64,000 nucleotides of DNA, from assembly GCF_003675385.1 (NCBI RefSeq), contig NZ_RCWZ01000001.1, forward strand, positions 248,001-312,000. The letters run 5' to 3'. The notes under the pieces were generated by a model, which had not been told where the DNA came from, made no database searches, and saw nothing but the letters and a program-made list of their open reading frames with translations. Within the stretch, counting starts at the first letter, position 1; every line of letters begins with the position of its first letter. The stretch is from Mucilaginibacter kameinonensis (GTDB taxonomy: Bacteria > Bacteroidota > Bacteroidia > Sphingobacteriales > Sphingobacteriaceae). Of this stretch, positions 8,781-17,377 are shown piece by piece. A program made the translations under genes and the position numbers.

Positions 8781-9641
8781 CTATTTTGGCTGCCCCTGGG
8801 CTGCATTTGAAACAGATTCCCATTCTTCCCAAAGGGCCAATCGCTCAGCATAAGCGGCACGGATCCATGGTAAATTATGGCTGCCAAGGAAAAACCTTAG
8901 CGGAGGGTTTTCAGCGTCAACAATTTTGAAAATAGCCTCGGGAGTAGCCTCCGGATCGCCTCGCTCCATCGTTTTCAAACCTTCAACAAATTTCGTTTTA
9001 AAATCTGTATAGAGATCCATGCCGGCTGCAAACTTCAAGGAGTCCTGGCTGCCAAATTCAGTAGCGTAAGCACCTGGCTCTATAATGGTCACTTTAATAC
9101 CGAAAGCTTCCACCTCTTTAGCCAAACTTTCGTGAATTGCCTCAAACGCCCATTTTGAAGAACAGTAATAGCCAATCACCGGCAGGGTCACATGGCCAAG
9201 CCCGCTTGATGTGCCCAGGATATGACCGCCGCCCTGCTCCCGCAACAAAGGCAACGCTGCCTTGATCACCGACAGTGTGCCGAAAATATTGGTTTCATAT
9301 AATGCCCTTACATCGTCAGCGCTTCCTTCTTCAATTGTGCCAACTAATGAATATCCGGCATTATTAAGCACAATATCTAATCGCCCAAAATGCGAATGAG
9401 CTTGCTCTACTGCTTTCTTTACCTGATCGGGATTGGTTACGTCGAGCTGTAATGTCAATACGTTTTCGCCATATTCTTCTTTCAAATCGGCAATGCTTTC
9501 CAACTTACGTGCCGTAGCGGTAACTTTATCGCCACGTTTTAACGCGGCATCGGCCCAAACACGTCCGAAACCACGCGAAGCGCCTGTAATAAACCATACT
9601 TTAACGCCTTTGCCTTTTGAGCTATCATTTTGATGTTCCAT
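8781..9641 (-). CDS. Short-chain dehydrogenase/reductase
   Basis: This 286-residue classical SDR oxidoreductase has the NAD(P)-binding Rossmann motif TGASRGFG at about 20-27, the structural NNAG motif at about 92-95, a catalytic serine near residue 145 (GTSSGLG), and the YYCSSK catalytic pair at about 158-163. The arginine after the glycine motif suggests NADP preference. The C-terminal part (about 195-280) matches SDRs that act on small aldehydes or ketones, but the substrate cannot be told. It is cytoplasmic. The AraC regulator just downstream on the same strand is a likely regulator. Confidence 0.88.
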   Translation of the reverse strand: MEHQNDSSKGKGVKVWFITGASRGFGRVWADAALKRGDKVTATARKLESIADLKEEYGENVLTLQLDVTNPDQVKKAVEQAHSHFGRLDIVLNNAGYSLVGTIEEGSADDVRALYETNIFGTLSVIKAALPLLREQGGGHILGTSSGLGHVTLPVIGYYCSSKWAFEAIHESLAKEVEAFGIKVTIIEPGAYATEFGSQDSLKFAAGMDLYTDFKTKFVEGLKTMERGDPEATPEAIFKIVDAENPPLRFFLGSHNLPWIRAAYAERLALWEEWESVSNAAQGQPK

Positions 9642-9798
9642 AATTTTTTATTCTGAATACATCAAAGGTCTGCAGATGCTGTTGTCTACATGTAGCTTAA
9701 CCGGGGGATGTTGTAGCCAAAATCAGAATCTTATCGTAAGCAACAAAGCTTCTCATCGCATTGATAATTTACATTCCAATATTTATCTTCATTGCGTT

Positions 9799-11433
9799 AT
9801 GAAACGTTGCCTTATCACACTAATTTCCTGTACACTCTTGTTAAACATCTCTTTTGCTCAGGCTCCATCCGCGGCAATTGACAGCCTTATCAAATTCAAG
9901 ATTATAACAAGCAAAGACCGTTCGGTGTTGGAGAAAGTACTAAGGGAGAAGAGACATTCTTCTCATCAAGATAGAAGAACTGTTTCTGACCGGCTTGCAA
10001 TCCTTATCGGTTTAGAAAGTGTCGTGGAGCAGAAAACATTTCATTTAAATTCGCGCAAAACCGGCGGCCTTTGGATTTCTTACAGTGGCAGTTATCCTGT
10101 CAAAATGAAACGGGATAGCGCTAACAAATCACTCGGTGCTCTGCTAACAAAAATCAATAACGCGGGGCTGCTTTCTAACAAAGTTTATAAATACGCACAA
10201 AAAGATATAGATAGCAGCCGATACATAATTGATATGCAATTGATAGCTGCTTTAGCTGAAATGACTGCGCGCCTGGAATCACTGACGCCTGCAAGATTAT
10301 TACCCTTGGCGGAACAGCTGCATAAAAGTGGTATTGTTAACGATTCCTCTTTTTTACGATTGCAAAATGATATCCGCGATGAAAAAATAGAATCGATATC
10401 CCAATTGAACGGTTACTGGCAATTGAGCCGTACAATAGATCTTGAAAAATACCCTGCCGATCCGCATCTTTGGCTGGAACAGATGCATCGTGACATTGCT
10501 TCAATAATACCTGGCCTTAGCTTCACAGATTTCAGCTATACCGAAACACCGGATACTTCTTTATCGATAGGAAATATACATGCAACCAGATTTAAGATCC
10601 GCTTCAACTGCAACGGCCAGGTTTACAAACATACATTTGCTTCTATATTTTACAGTAACGACCATGATAAATTGCATCTCTCAGATCTGATGGCAGGAGG
10701 TTTTTACCGGGTCTTTAATAAAGTTATAGCAGATCAGCAATCCCCCTTACGGCTGCATAGTGTTATTTTTAATCCACCCTATGTGGCAGAGAATTTCACC
10801 AGGTATTTAACAACCATAGCGTTAACTGCGGAACAAGCCGAGATGTTTATACATGAACCCTATTTCCAGTATATGCTGGTAAGTATGGATAGCTATACCA
10901 ATACGCTAACATCTGCAAAAATTGACAGCGTGATAGCCGGATGGAAAGCCATTGGCCTTTTTGCACATCTTTCAAAAGCGGAAATCGATACTGCGGCGGA
11001 TAATGTACGGGCGGACGACTGGATTTCAATAAACAGATTGCTGACTAATTTCCCGAAGGTGATTTACCCTTCAGATTCCGCTATGATGTCGCCAACTTAT
11101 CCCTATGTAACTTTATTAAAACACCTTGCCGGGATCACGCACGGTGCATTTAGCCCAACAAACATCACCCAGAAAAAAGTAAAGGGAGGTGTAAAATTGC
11201 AATACTCATTCAAAGGAAAAACACACTCGCACATTTTCAATATGGCAGAAGGATGGCTGGGCACTCCATTTGTCATATTCTTGAAAAACCTTGGCTTGGG
11301 GAACAATTTGCCAGGCAAATTTTACCAACTTGATTTTGATGATGTGATCTATTTAACCAAACAGCAATATAATGCTGCCGCAAAACATAAACTACTGAAT
11401 TTTACAGGAGAAACATCTCCCAAAAACCAATAA
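9799..11433 (+). CDS. Secreted protein of unknown function
   Basis: The protein is 544 residues from the ATG at 9799. An open frame extends upstream to 9676, but only the 9799 start gives a clean signal peptide (MKRCLITLISCTLLLNISFAQ), so it was chosen. The mature part is a mixed helical and strand protein without a family I recognise. Around residues 180-300 it has a phrase PHLWLEQMHRDIASIIPGLS and then a strand-rich segment. It is probably periplasmic or a surface protein. It has no operon partner and converges with the MFS gene. Confidence 0.6.
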   Translation: MKRCLITLISCTLLLNISFAQAPSAAIDSLIKFKIITSKDRSVLEKVLREKRHSSHQDRRTVSDRLAILIGLESVVEQKTFHLNSRKTGGLWISYSGSYPVKMKRDSANKSLGALLTKINNAGLLSNKVYKYAQKDIDSSRYIIDMQLIAALAEMTARLESLTPARLLPLAEQLHKSGIVNDSSFLRLQNDIRDEKIESISQLNGYWQLSRTIDLEKYPADPHLWLEQMHRDIASIIPGLSFTDFSYTETPDTSLSIGNIHATRFKIRFNCNGQVYKHTFASIFYSNDHDKLHLSDLMAGGFYRVFNKVIADQQSPLRLHSVIFNPPYVAENFTRYLTTIALTAEQAEMFIHEPYFQYMLVSMDSYTNTLTSAKIDSVIAGWKAIGLFAHLSKAEIDTAADNVRADDWISINRLLTNFPKVIYPSDSAMMSPTYPYVTLLKHLAGITHGAFSPTNITQKKVKGGVKLQYSFKGKTHSHIFNMAEGWLGTPFVIFLKNLGLGNNLPGKFYQLDFDDVIYLTKQQYNAAAKHKLLNFTGETSPKNQ

Positions 11434-11478
11434 CCCGGTAAGCTTTAGGCTTTACTAAATTTACTTTTTATGCCCCGC

Positions 11479-12795
11479 CTACTCCGCCTGTTGCTTCATC
11501 AGCTTTTTGGCCCCCAATAAAGCGAACAGGGTTACAAATGCAGCAGCCGTTAAGTAATAGCCAACATAAGCAAGCCCGTAATTATGTGCCAGCGTAGTTG
11601 CCAGGTATGGTGTAAGCGAAGCCCCTAAAATACCCGCCAGGGTAAATGCCAGCGAAGCCCCTGTATAGCGTACTGCCGGTGGAAAAATACCCGCCAGCGC
11701 GGTGCCAATCGGCCCGTAAGTAAGCCCCATCAGGAACATCCCTATTGATAAAAACACAGCCGTCATGGTCAAACTGCCTGTAGTAAACAAGGGCGCGAAA
11801 ACAAGTCCGAATATAATAATGCAGACTGTTGCCACAATGAGCATGCTGTTACGCCCATATTTATCCGCCAGTACAGCTGAAAGCGGGATTCCCAGCCCAA
11901 ATGCCAGCATAGATATCATTTGTATAATAAGGAACGAACTTTTAGTATAATGCAAGGCGGTAGTACCCCAGCTAAGCGTAAATACCGTCATTAAATAAAA
12001 CAGCAAAAAGGTGGTAATAGTTGCCAGCGTTCCTAATGTGATAGCGGCAGTATGTTTCACAAAAACATCAGCAAAGGGAACTTTTGAACGTTCTTCTTTA
12101 TTGACCATCTTCATAAACTCCGGCGTTTCAGATATTTTTAACCTCACAAAAAGCCCTACCCAAACCAGCAATGCGCTTGCAATAAACGGAATGCGCCAGC
12201 CATAGCTTAAAAAGTCAGCTTCGCTCATTGCTTTACTAAGTATGAAGAATGTTCCGCTTGATAATAGGAATCCTATTGGCGCGCCCAATTGCGGAAACAT
12301 GCCATACCAGGCTTTTTTGTGCGCAGGTGCATTTTCTGTAGCCAGTAAAACCGCACCGCCCCATTCGCCACCCAAGCCAAGGCCCTGACCAAAACGGAAC
12401 AAGGCAAGCAATATCGGCGCTGCAATACCTATAGAAGCATAGCCCGGCAACAGCCCGATAGCAACAGTTGATGGGCCCATGGTTAACAATGCAGCAACCA
12501 ATGTGGCTTTACGTCCTTTCCTGTCGCCAAAATGCCCGAATATCGCTGCGCCCAAAGGCCTGGCAAAAAAAGCCAGGGCGAAGGTTGCCAGTGACTCAAG
12601 TGTTGCCGAAGTTGGGTCGGCAGCCGGGAAAAACAACTTAGGGAATACCAGTACCGCGGCAGTGGCATATATGTAAAAGTCAAAAAACTCGATGGTAGTG
12701 CCGATAAGGCTGGCAGTAAGTATTCGGCTAACCGGGTTTCCGGTGTTAGGGTGCTGGTTCATAGCCTCAAACATATCAAATTTGAGCGAATACAC
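11479..12795 (-). CDS. MFS transporter, metabolite:H+ symporter family
   Basis: This 438-residue protein has twelve membrane helices. It carries the signature of the metabolite:H+ symporter (MHS) branch: an early EFFDFYIYATAA helix, and the conserved loop FGHFGDRKGRKATL between helices 2 and 3. MHS proteins import organic acids or osmolytes (citrate, proline/betaine, shikimate, alpha-ketoglutarate) with protons. Which of these is moved here cannot be told from the sequence. The gene follows efp on the same strand but is separated by a strong terminator, so it has its own promoter. Confidence 0.85.
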   Translation of the reverse strand: MYSLKFDMFEAMNQHPNTGNPVSRILTASLIGTTIEFFDFYIYATAAVLVFPKLFFPAADPTSATLESLATFALAFFARPLGAAIFGHFGDRKGRKATLVAALLTMGPSTVAIGLLPGYASIGIAAPILLALFRFGQGLGLGGEWGGAVLLATENAPAHKKAWYGMFPQLGAPIGFLLSSGTFFILSKAMSEADFLSYGWRIPFIASALLVWVGLFVRLKISETPEFMKMVNKEERSKVPFADVFVKHTAAITLGTLATITTFLLFYLMTVFTLSWGTTALHYTKSSFLIIQMISMLAFGLGIPLSAVLADKYGRNSMLIVATVCIIIFGLVFAPLFTTGSLTMTAVFLSIGMFLMGLTYGPIGTALAGIFPPAVRYTGASLAFTLAGILGASLTPYLATTLAHNYGLAYVGYYLTAAAFVTLFALLGAKKLMKQQAE

Positions 12796-12856
12796 AAATT
12801 GCCCCTTTATATGTTTTGGTTATGAATTGATGTTGTTACTTCAATAAATTGTGCCC

Positions 12857-12901
12857 CAAAAAGGAGGCCTCAAATCTTTCGTTTTGAGGCCTCCTTTTTT
12901 T
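12857..12901 (-). terminator. Intrinsic terminator after efp
   Basis: AAAAGGAGGCCTCAAA pairs with TTTTGAGGCCTCCTTTT across a 6-7 base loop, followed on the minus strand by a run of T. It lies between the efp stop and the MFS start and can act in both directions. Confidence 0.85.
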
Positions 12902-12949
12902 GAAGCTGTGCAGTGTAATTCCGCTTAAAGAGAGTTATACTCTAATCAT

Positions 12950-13510
12950 CTATTTTACACGCTCAACATATTCGCCGGTACGTGTATCTACTTTTATTTT
13001 ATCGCCCTGATTTATAAAAAGTGGCACTTTCATTTCTATACCGTTCTCTGTTGTCGCGTTTTTCAACGCGCCGGAAGAGGTGTCACCTTTAACAGCTGGT
13101 TCGGTATAAGTAATTTCCAGGTCAACATGATTTGGCGCGGTTGCCATTATTGGTTCTTCGCTTTCAAAAGATACAATTACGTTCATTCCTTCTTTCAGAA
13201 ATTTAGCAGCCGGGCCAAACAGGGCTTTAGGAATACTATGCTGATCATAAGTAGTATTATCCATGATCACCATGTAATCACCCTCTTCATACAGGTATTG
13301 ATAATCATTAGTTTCTACCCGGCAAATCTCAACCTGCTCGTCAGTAGCCAAACGGGCTTCTACAATTTTTCCTGTTTTAATGTTACGAAACTTATCTAAA
13401 TAGAAAGCTCCGCCTTTGCCCGGTGTACGGTGTAAAACTTCCGTAACAGTTACCAACTCGCCGTTGTAGCGTAATATATTCCCTACTTTAATTTCAGATG
13501 CCTTTGCCAT
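12950..13510 (-). CDS. efp: Translation elongation factor P
   Basis: This 186-residue EF-P has the usual three domains: a KOW-like N-terminal barrel (about 3-65) and two OB folds (68-130 and 131-186). The modification loop HRTPGKGGAF places Lys32 where modified lysine sits in other EF-Ps. The C-terminal motif GDKIKVDTRTGEYVERV is standard. It binds ribosomes stalled on polyproline stretches and promotes peptide bond formation. The gene is alone, with a terminator just after it. No modifying enzymes (EpmA/B, EarP) are in the window. Confidence 0.95.
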   Translation of the reverse strand: MAKASEIKVGNILRYNGELVTVTEVLHRTPGKGGAFYLDKFRNIKTGKIVEARLATDEQVEICRVETNDYQYLYEEGDYMVIMDNTTYDQHSIPKALFGPAAKFLKEGMNVIVSFESEEPIMATAPNHVDLEITYTEPAVKGDTSSGALKNATTENGIEMKVPLFINQGDKIKVDTRTGEYVERVK

Positions 13511-13589
13511 GAAAATACCTTTGTAAATTTTGAAGCCAAAGATAGGTCAAGTTATTGAAAAAGCTTTGCCTAAAAACAACAAGGGATTG

Positions 13590-16500
13590 CTATTCGCTCC
13601 TTAAACTCTTCACAGGGTTAGCCAGGGCTGCCCTCATCGCTTTGTAGCCTACGCTTGTCCAGGCAATAATTACCGATGCCAATACCGCCACAATAAATAT
13701 ATCGGGACCAATAGTAATCCTGTAGGTAAAATCCTGTAGCCATTTATGCATAAAATAATAACCTATAGGGGCTGATATAGCGAACGCGATGACAATCAGG
13801 ATAGTAAACTCTTTGGAGAACAGGTAAATAATATGCCCCACAGAAGCCCCCAGGGTTTTACGGATACCTACCTCTTTAGTGCGCTGCAAAGCCATGAATG
13901 ACACCAGGCCATACAAGCCAAGGCATGAAATGAATATGGCTATACCGGCAAATATTTTGAAAAGTGTGGATAGCTCCTCCTCGTTGTTATAAAAACTGGC
14001 AATGGTTTTATCAAGAAACTGGTATTCATAGATCCCTTCTGGATAGGTCTTGTTCCACAGGGTTTCAACACTGGCCAGGGTTTGCTTCAGGTTTTGAGGG
14101 CTAACCTTAATATTCAGCCTGGAATACTGTGCCTTCCAGGGTCCCATCAATACTGGCGGAATAGCGGTGCGCAGTGAACCTGTATTAAAATCCTTTACTA
14201 CACCGGTAATTCGCGCTTTTAGATTTTTGTTATTCCATAGCATGATGTTTTTACCTATGACCTGCTTTGGATCGGTGATACCCAATTTATGGATCAAGGT
14301 TTCATTAACAACATAGCCCGAGATGGTATCCGCTTTATTGTAAGGGCCTCCTGCTAAAAACTGGATATCGTATAATTTGAAATAATCAACATCGGCCCAT
14401 TTCAAACATGCGCCAAAATCAACCTGCTTGTCTGCATTATTGAATTTAAAATCGCTGAACCAACCACCATTATCAGATGGGGCGTATAAACTAACGCTTA
14501 CAGCTTTAATGCCCGGTTGCTGCAAAAGCTGATCTTTCAGTGCCCCCACTCTTGCCCTACTGATACTATCGCCGGGAAAAGGAACGGTAATTACAGCATC
14601 TTTATTAAACCCGAGCGATTTGTTTTTGAAATAATTCATCTGGTAGATCAACACCAACGTTCCGATCACGAGGAATTGAGCTATGCAGAATTGCACCACC
14701 ACCAACACCCGCCGTAAGGAAATGCCACTCGCACGCCCGGCGTTGATCTTATTTCTTAAGGCCTCCATTGGGTTAAACCCTGATAATACCAGAGCGGGAT
14801 AAAACCCAGCCAGGAAAGTAACGCCAATAACCACTCCAGCCAAAAACAAGATCACCATCGGGTCTGCCAGGAAGCCCCCGCTTAGCTGCACCTCAAGCAA
14901 ACTGTTCAGCATTGGTAAAGTGATAAGGGCAGCAATTGCGGCCAACACAACGGCAAACAAGGTAATGATCAAGGTTTCGGCAATAAATTGCAGAACCAGT
15001 TGGTACCGGTTACTGCCCAAAACTTTACGTATGCCAACCTCTTTTGAGCGGTTTACAGCCTGCGCGGTAGCCAGATTAATAAAGTTAACACAGGCTATAA
15101 CCAGCAGAAATAAGCCAATCAAACTGATAACATTAATGAGTTGCTTGCTAAATGGGTGGTTGCTATACACATTAACCTCGGTGTTATAATGCATATCGGC
15201 CAATGCCTGTAATTGAAAGATCTCGTTTTTGTTGTAAGGAGCAGGGATATGTTTTTTAGCCAGCGATGCAAGCTCGGTGTTAAGCTGCTTTTCATTCATG
15301 CCCTGGGGCAGGGCAACGTAACAATTCTTATCGCTGAAAGTACTTATCCAATCCTGGGCATTCCCGCTAAGGTCGCCCCCCTTGTCAACAAGCGTGATCC
15401 AGGATATTGCCAGTTTTAACGGAAAATCGGTATTTACCGGTGTGTCCTCCAATATGCCGGTCACTTTCAAATCGCGCCTGTTTTCCTGTCGCACTATTTT
15501 CCCCATGGCCTTACGCCAATCGCCAAAAAACTTATCGGCCTCGGTGCGGGATAGCACAATGGTATTAGGCTCTGCTAAGGCGGTATTTTTATCTCCTGCC
15601 AGCCAGCTAAATGCAAAAATCTGAAAGAAGCCCGGATCAGCATAATAAGCCAGATCTTCTTTAAACTTCTTCATGGCGCCAACATTTCGCACATCTCCTA
15701 CTGCATAATGCGAACCATCATTCTTCATGATATTCGATACCTGTTTTACTTGCGGAATGTCAAACTTTAGGCCTTCTGCCAGCGGCAAAGGAGTCCCCGA
15801 GTTGGCATGCGTACCATCCGGGCCGCTGTTCACAGTCACAACACGGTAGATCCTGTCTTTATTGGCATGAAAATTATCAAAGCTTGTTTCATACTGAACA
15901 ACCAGGAATATCAGCAGACACGCGGCAATACCTATTGCCAAACCTGTGATATTGATAGAAGCGTAGCTTTTGTTACGCATCAGATTGCGCCAGGCGATTT
16001 TGAAATAATTTTTGATCATTGCTTTGCGATTTGGTTTCTTGTCGGTCCACTTCGGGGCCGTTTCCTGGTACGAAAATACCGTCGCAAAACGGGGCTGGCG
16101 CTCCAAATTATAATATGGTCGCTCTTTTTTGAGTTCAGATTTGTATTCTGCGGGGCTTTTACCTGTTAATTCTTTAAAAGCGCGGTTAAAGGTAGTTTTG
16201 GAATTAAAACCCGATTCAAAGGCGATACCGAGCAGGGTTAAATGATCAAAAGCCGGATTCTGCATTTTCCAGATTACCTCGGCTACACGATATTCATTAA
16301 TAAAATCATTAAAGCTTTTTTTGAGCACGGTATTAATGATCCGGGACAACTCGTTGGGATGCAACTCAAGTTTCTCCGCCAGCGAGCGCAAGCTAAGTTC
16401 CGGGTCCAGGTAATATTGATTAGCTTTTAATACCCGCTTCAACCAGGTGCCCTTCTGCTTTAACTCTGCCGGTGCCGCCGGCTTTGAAAGGGCGGGTGCA

Positions 16501-17246
16501 ACAGCAGGCACTCCAAATTCTGGTCTTAAAAAAGCAATAGCGGCGGTTCTGATAGTTAATATCGCCCCAAAAAGGTAAAAAGGGTAATAAGCGTATACCG
16601 CTAATTTATGATGATAACCCAAATAGTCAACGACTGTAAACAGCGTCCAACATAACCATAGCAAACCGAAACCAGTTAACAAATGATGAAGCCACCGCAT
16701 TTCATACCGGTACCTATCGCCATTATTAAATTTAATACGCGTATAAAAGCGCCCGATAAGCCTGTGAGATAAATACAGGTAAGTAATGACCGAAGCAAAC
16801 GCGAGGACCTGCAACACCGGATTTAACTGTTGAAAAATGTTTGTATTATAGGTAGGCACACCTGTTCTTATGCTTTCGTTAACTTCTAAAATTTGAACAC
16901 TCAATTCAAACAATAGCGGAATAAAATGCAGTAAATCCTTATACCGGAACTTATATTTTGGATGGGTTAATTTAAGCACATAAAAGAAGATCAACGGACC
17001 AAATGCCAGCGAAAACTGTAATGGCAACCAACTCCAACGTGTGATATAGTTCGTCAATTCAATATCAATAGCCAATATGCGGGCCATGTATAAAACAACA
17101 GCCATCAGTGCCAGGGCCAGGAAGCGGTTTGCCGCCTTATTCACTCTTTTGGTGAACCATAAAAGCATGGCAAAGCCTGCTCCAAGGAAAATAGTTCCTA
17201 AAAAGGCAATATCATAAGCGTTGATATGGAATGTATAGGTTTTCAA
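13590..17246 (-). CDS. Fusion of 7TM-AraC regulator and FtsX/MacB-type permease
   Basis: This 1218-residue protein has two parts that are normally separate. Residues 1-265 contain seven membrane helices, and about 270-372 form an AraC helix-turn-helix pair (LRSLAEKLELHPNELSRIIN, then LGIAFESGFNSKTTFNRAFK and LTGKSPAEYKSEL). From Met410 (start codon at 16017-16019) an entire FtsX/MacB-like permease of about 809 residues begins (MIKNYFKIAWRNLMRNKSYA). It has the usual TM, periplasmic domain, three TMs, second periplasmic domain and C-terminal TM set. The frame is open across the join. Topology agrees, because both the HTH and the permease N-terminus should be cytoplasmic. No ABC ATPase is adjacent. 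A second start at Met410 might also yield a free permease. Confidence 0.8.
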   Translation of the reverse strand: MKTYTFHINAYDIAFLGTIFLGAGFAMLLWFTKRVNKAANRFLALALMAVVLYMARILAIDIELTNYITRWSWLPLQFSLAFGPLIFFYVLKLTHPKYKFRYKDLLHFIPLLFELSVQILEVNESIRTGVPTYNTNIFQQLNPVLQVLAFASVITYLYLSHRLIGRFYTRIKFNNGDRYRYEMRWLHHLLTGFGLLWLCWTLFTVVDYLGYHHKLAVYAYYPFYLFGAILTIRTAAIAFLRPEFGVPAVAPALSKPAAPAELKQKGTWLKRVLKANQYYLDPELSLRSLAEKLELHPNELSRIINTVLKKSFNDFINEYRVAEVIWKMQNPAFDHLTLLGIAFESGFNSKTTFNRAFKELTGKSPAEYKSELKKERPYYNLERQPRFATVFSYQETAPKWTDKKPNRKAMIKNYFKIAWRNLMRNKSYASINITGLAIGIAACLLIFLVVQYETSFDNFHANKDRIYRVVTVNSGPDGTHANSGTPLPLAEGLKFDIPQVKQVSNIMKNDGSHYAVGDVRNVGAMKKFKEDLAYYADPGFFQIFAFSWLAGDKNTALAEPNTIVLSRTEADKFFGDWRKAMGKIVRQENRRDLKVTGILEDTPVNTDFPLKLAISWITLVDKGGDLSGNAQDWISTFSDKNCYVALPQGMNEKQLNTELASLAKKHIPAPYNKNEIFQLQALADMHYNTEVNVYSNHPFSKQLINVISLIGLFLLVIACVNFINLATAQAVNRSKEVGIRKVLGSNRYQLVLQFIAETLIITLFAVVLAAIAALITLPMLNSLLEVQLSGGFLADPMVILFLAGVVIGVTFLAGFYPALVLSGFNPMEALRNKINAGRASGISLRRVLVVVQFCIAQFLVIGTLVLIYQMNYFKNKSLGFNKDAVITVPFPGDSISRARVGALKDQLLQQPGIKAVSVSLYAPSDNGGWFSDFKFNNADKQVDFGACLKWADVDYFKLYDIQFLAGGPYNKADTISGYVVNETLIHKLGITDPKQVIGKNIMLWNNKNLKARITGVVKDFNTGSLRTAIPPVLMGPWKAQYSRLNIKVSPQNLKQTLASVETLWNKTYPEGIYEYQFLDKTIASFYNNEEELSTLFKIFAGIAIFISCLGLYGLVSFMALQRTKEVGIRKTLGASVGHIIYLFSKEFTILIVIAFAISAPIGYYFMHKWLQDFTYRITIGPDIFIVAVLASVIIAWTSVGYKAMRAALANPVKSLRSE

Positions 17247-17377
17247 TCAGCTTAAATGACTCAATCGTTGTTCCAAATCTACAACACATTGATCTCCATA
17301 AAGATAATCTATTTAGATAGAAATACATCGTAACAAAACCGGACATATACCCGTCCGGTTCCGGATGCCAAAGCTGA

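Noticed and set aside
9676..9798. Upstream extension of the 9799 gene
   Set aside because: The extra 41 residues do not look like a signal peptide and precede a perfect one at 9799.
13590..16019. Separate permease gene starting at Met410
   Set aside because: No stop separates it from the AraC part and no clear ribosome site precedes it, so the full fusion is preferred. An internal start is left open.
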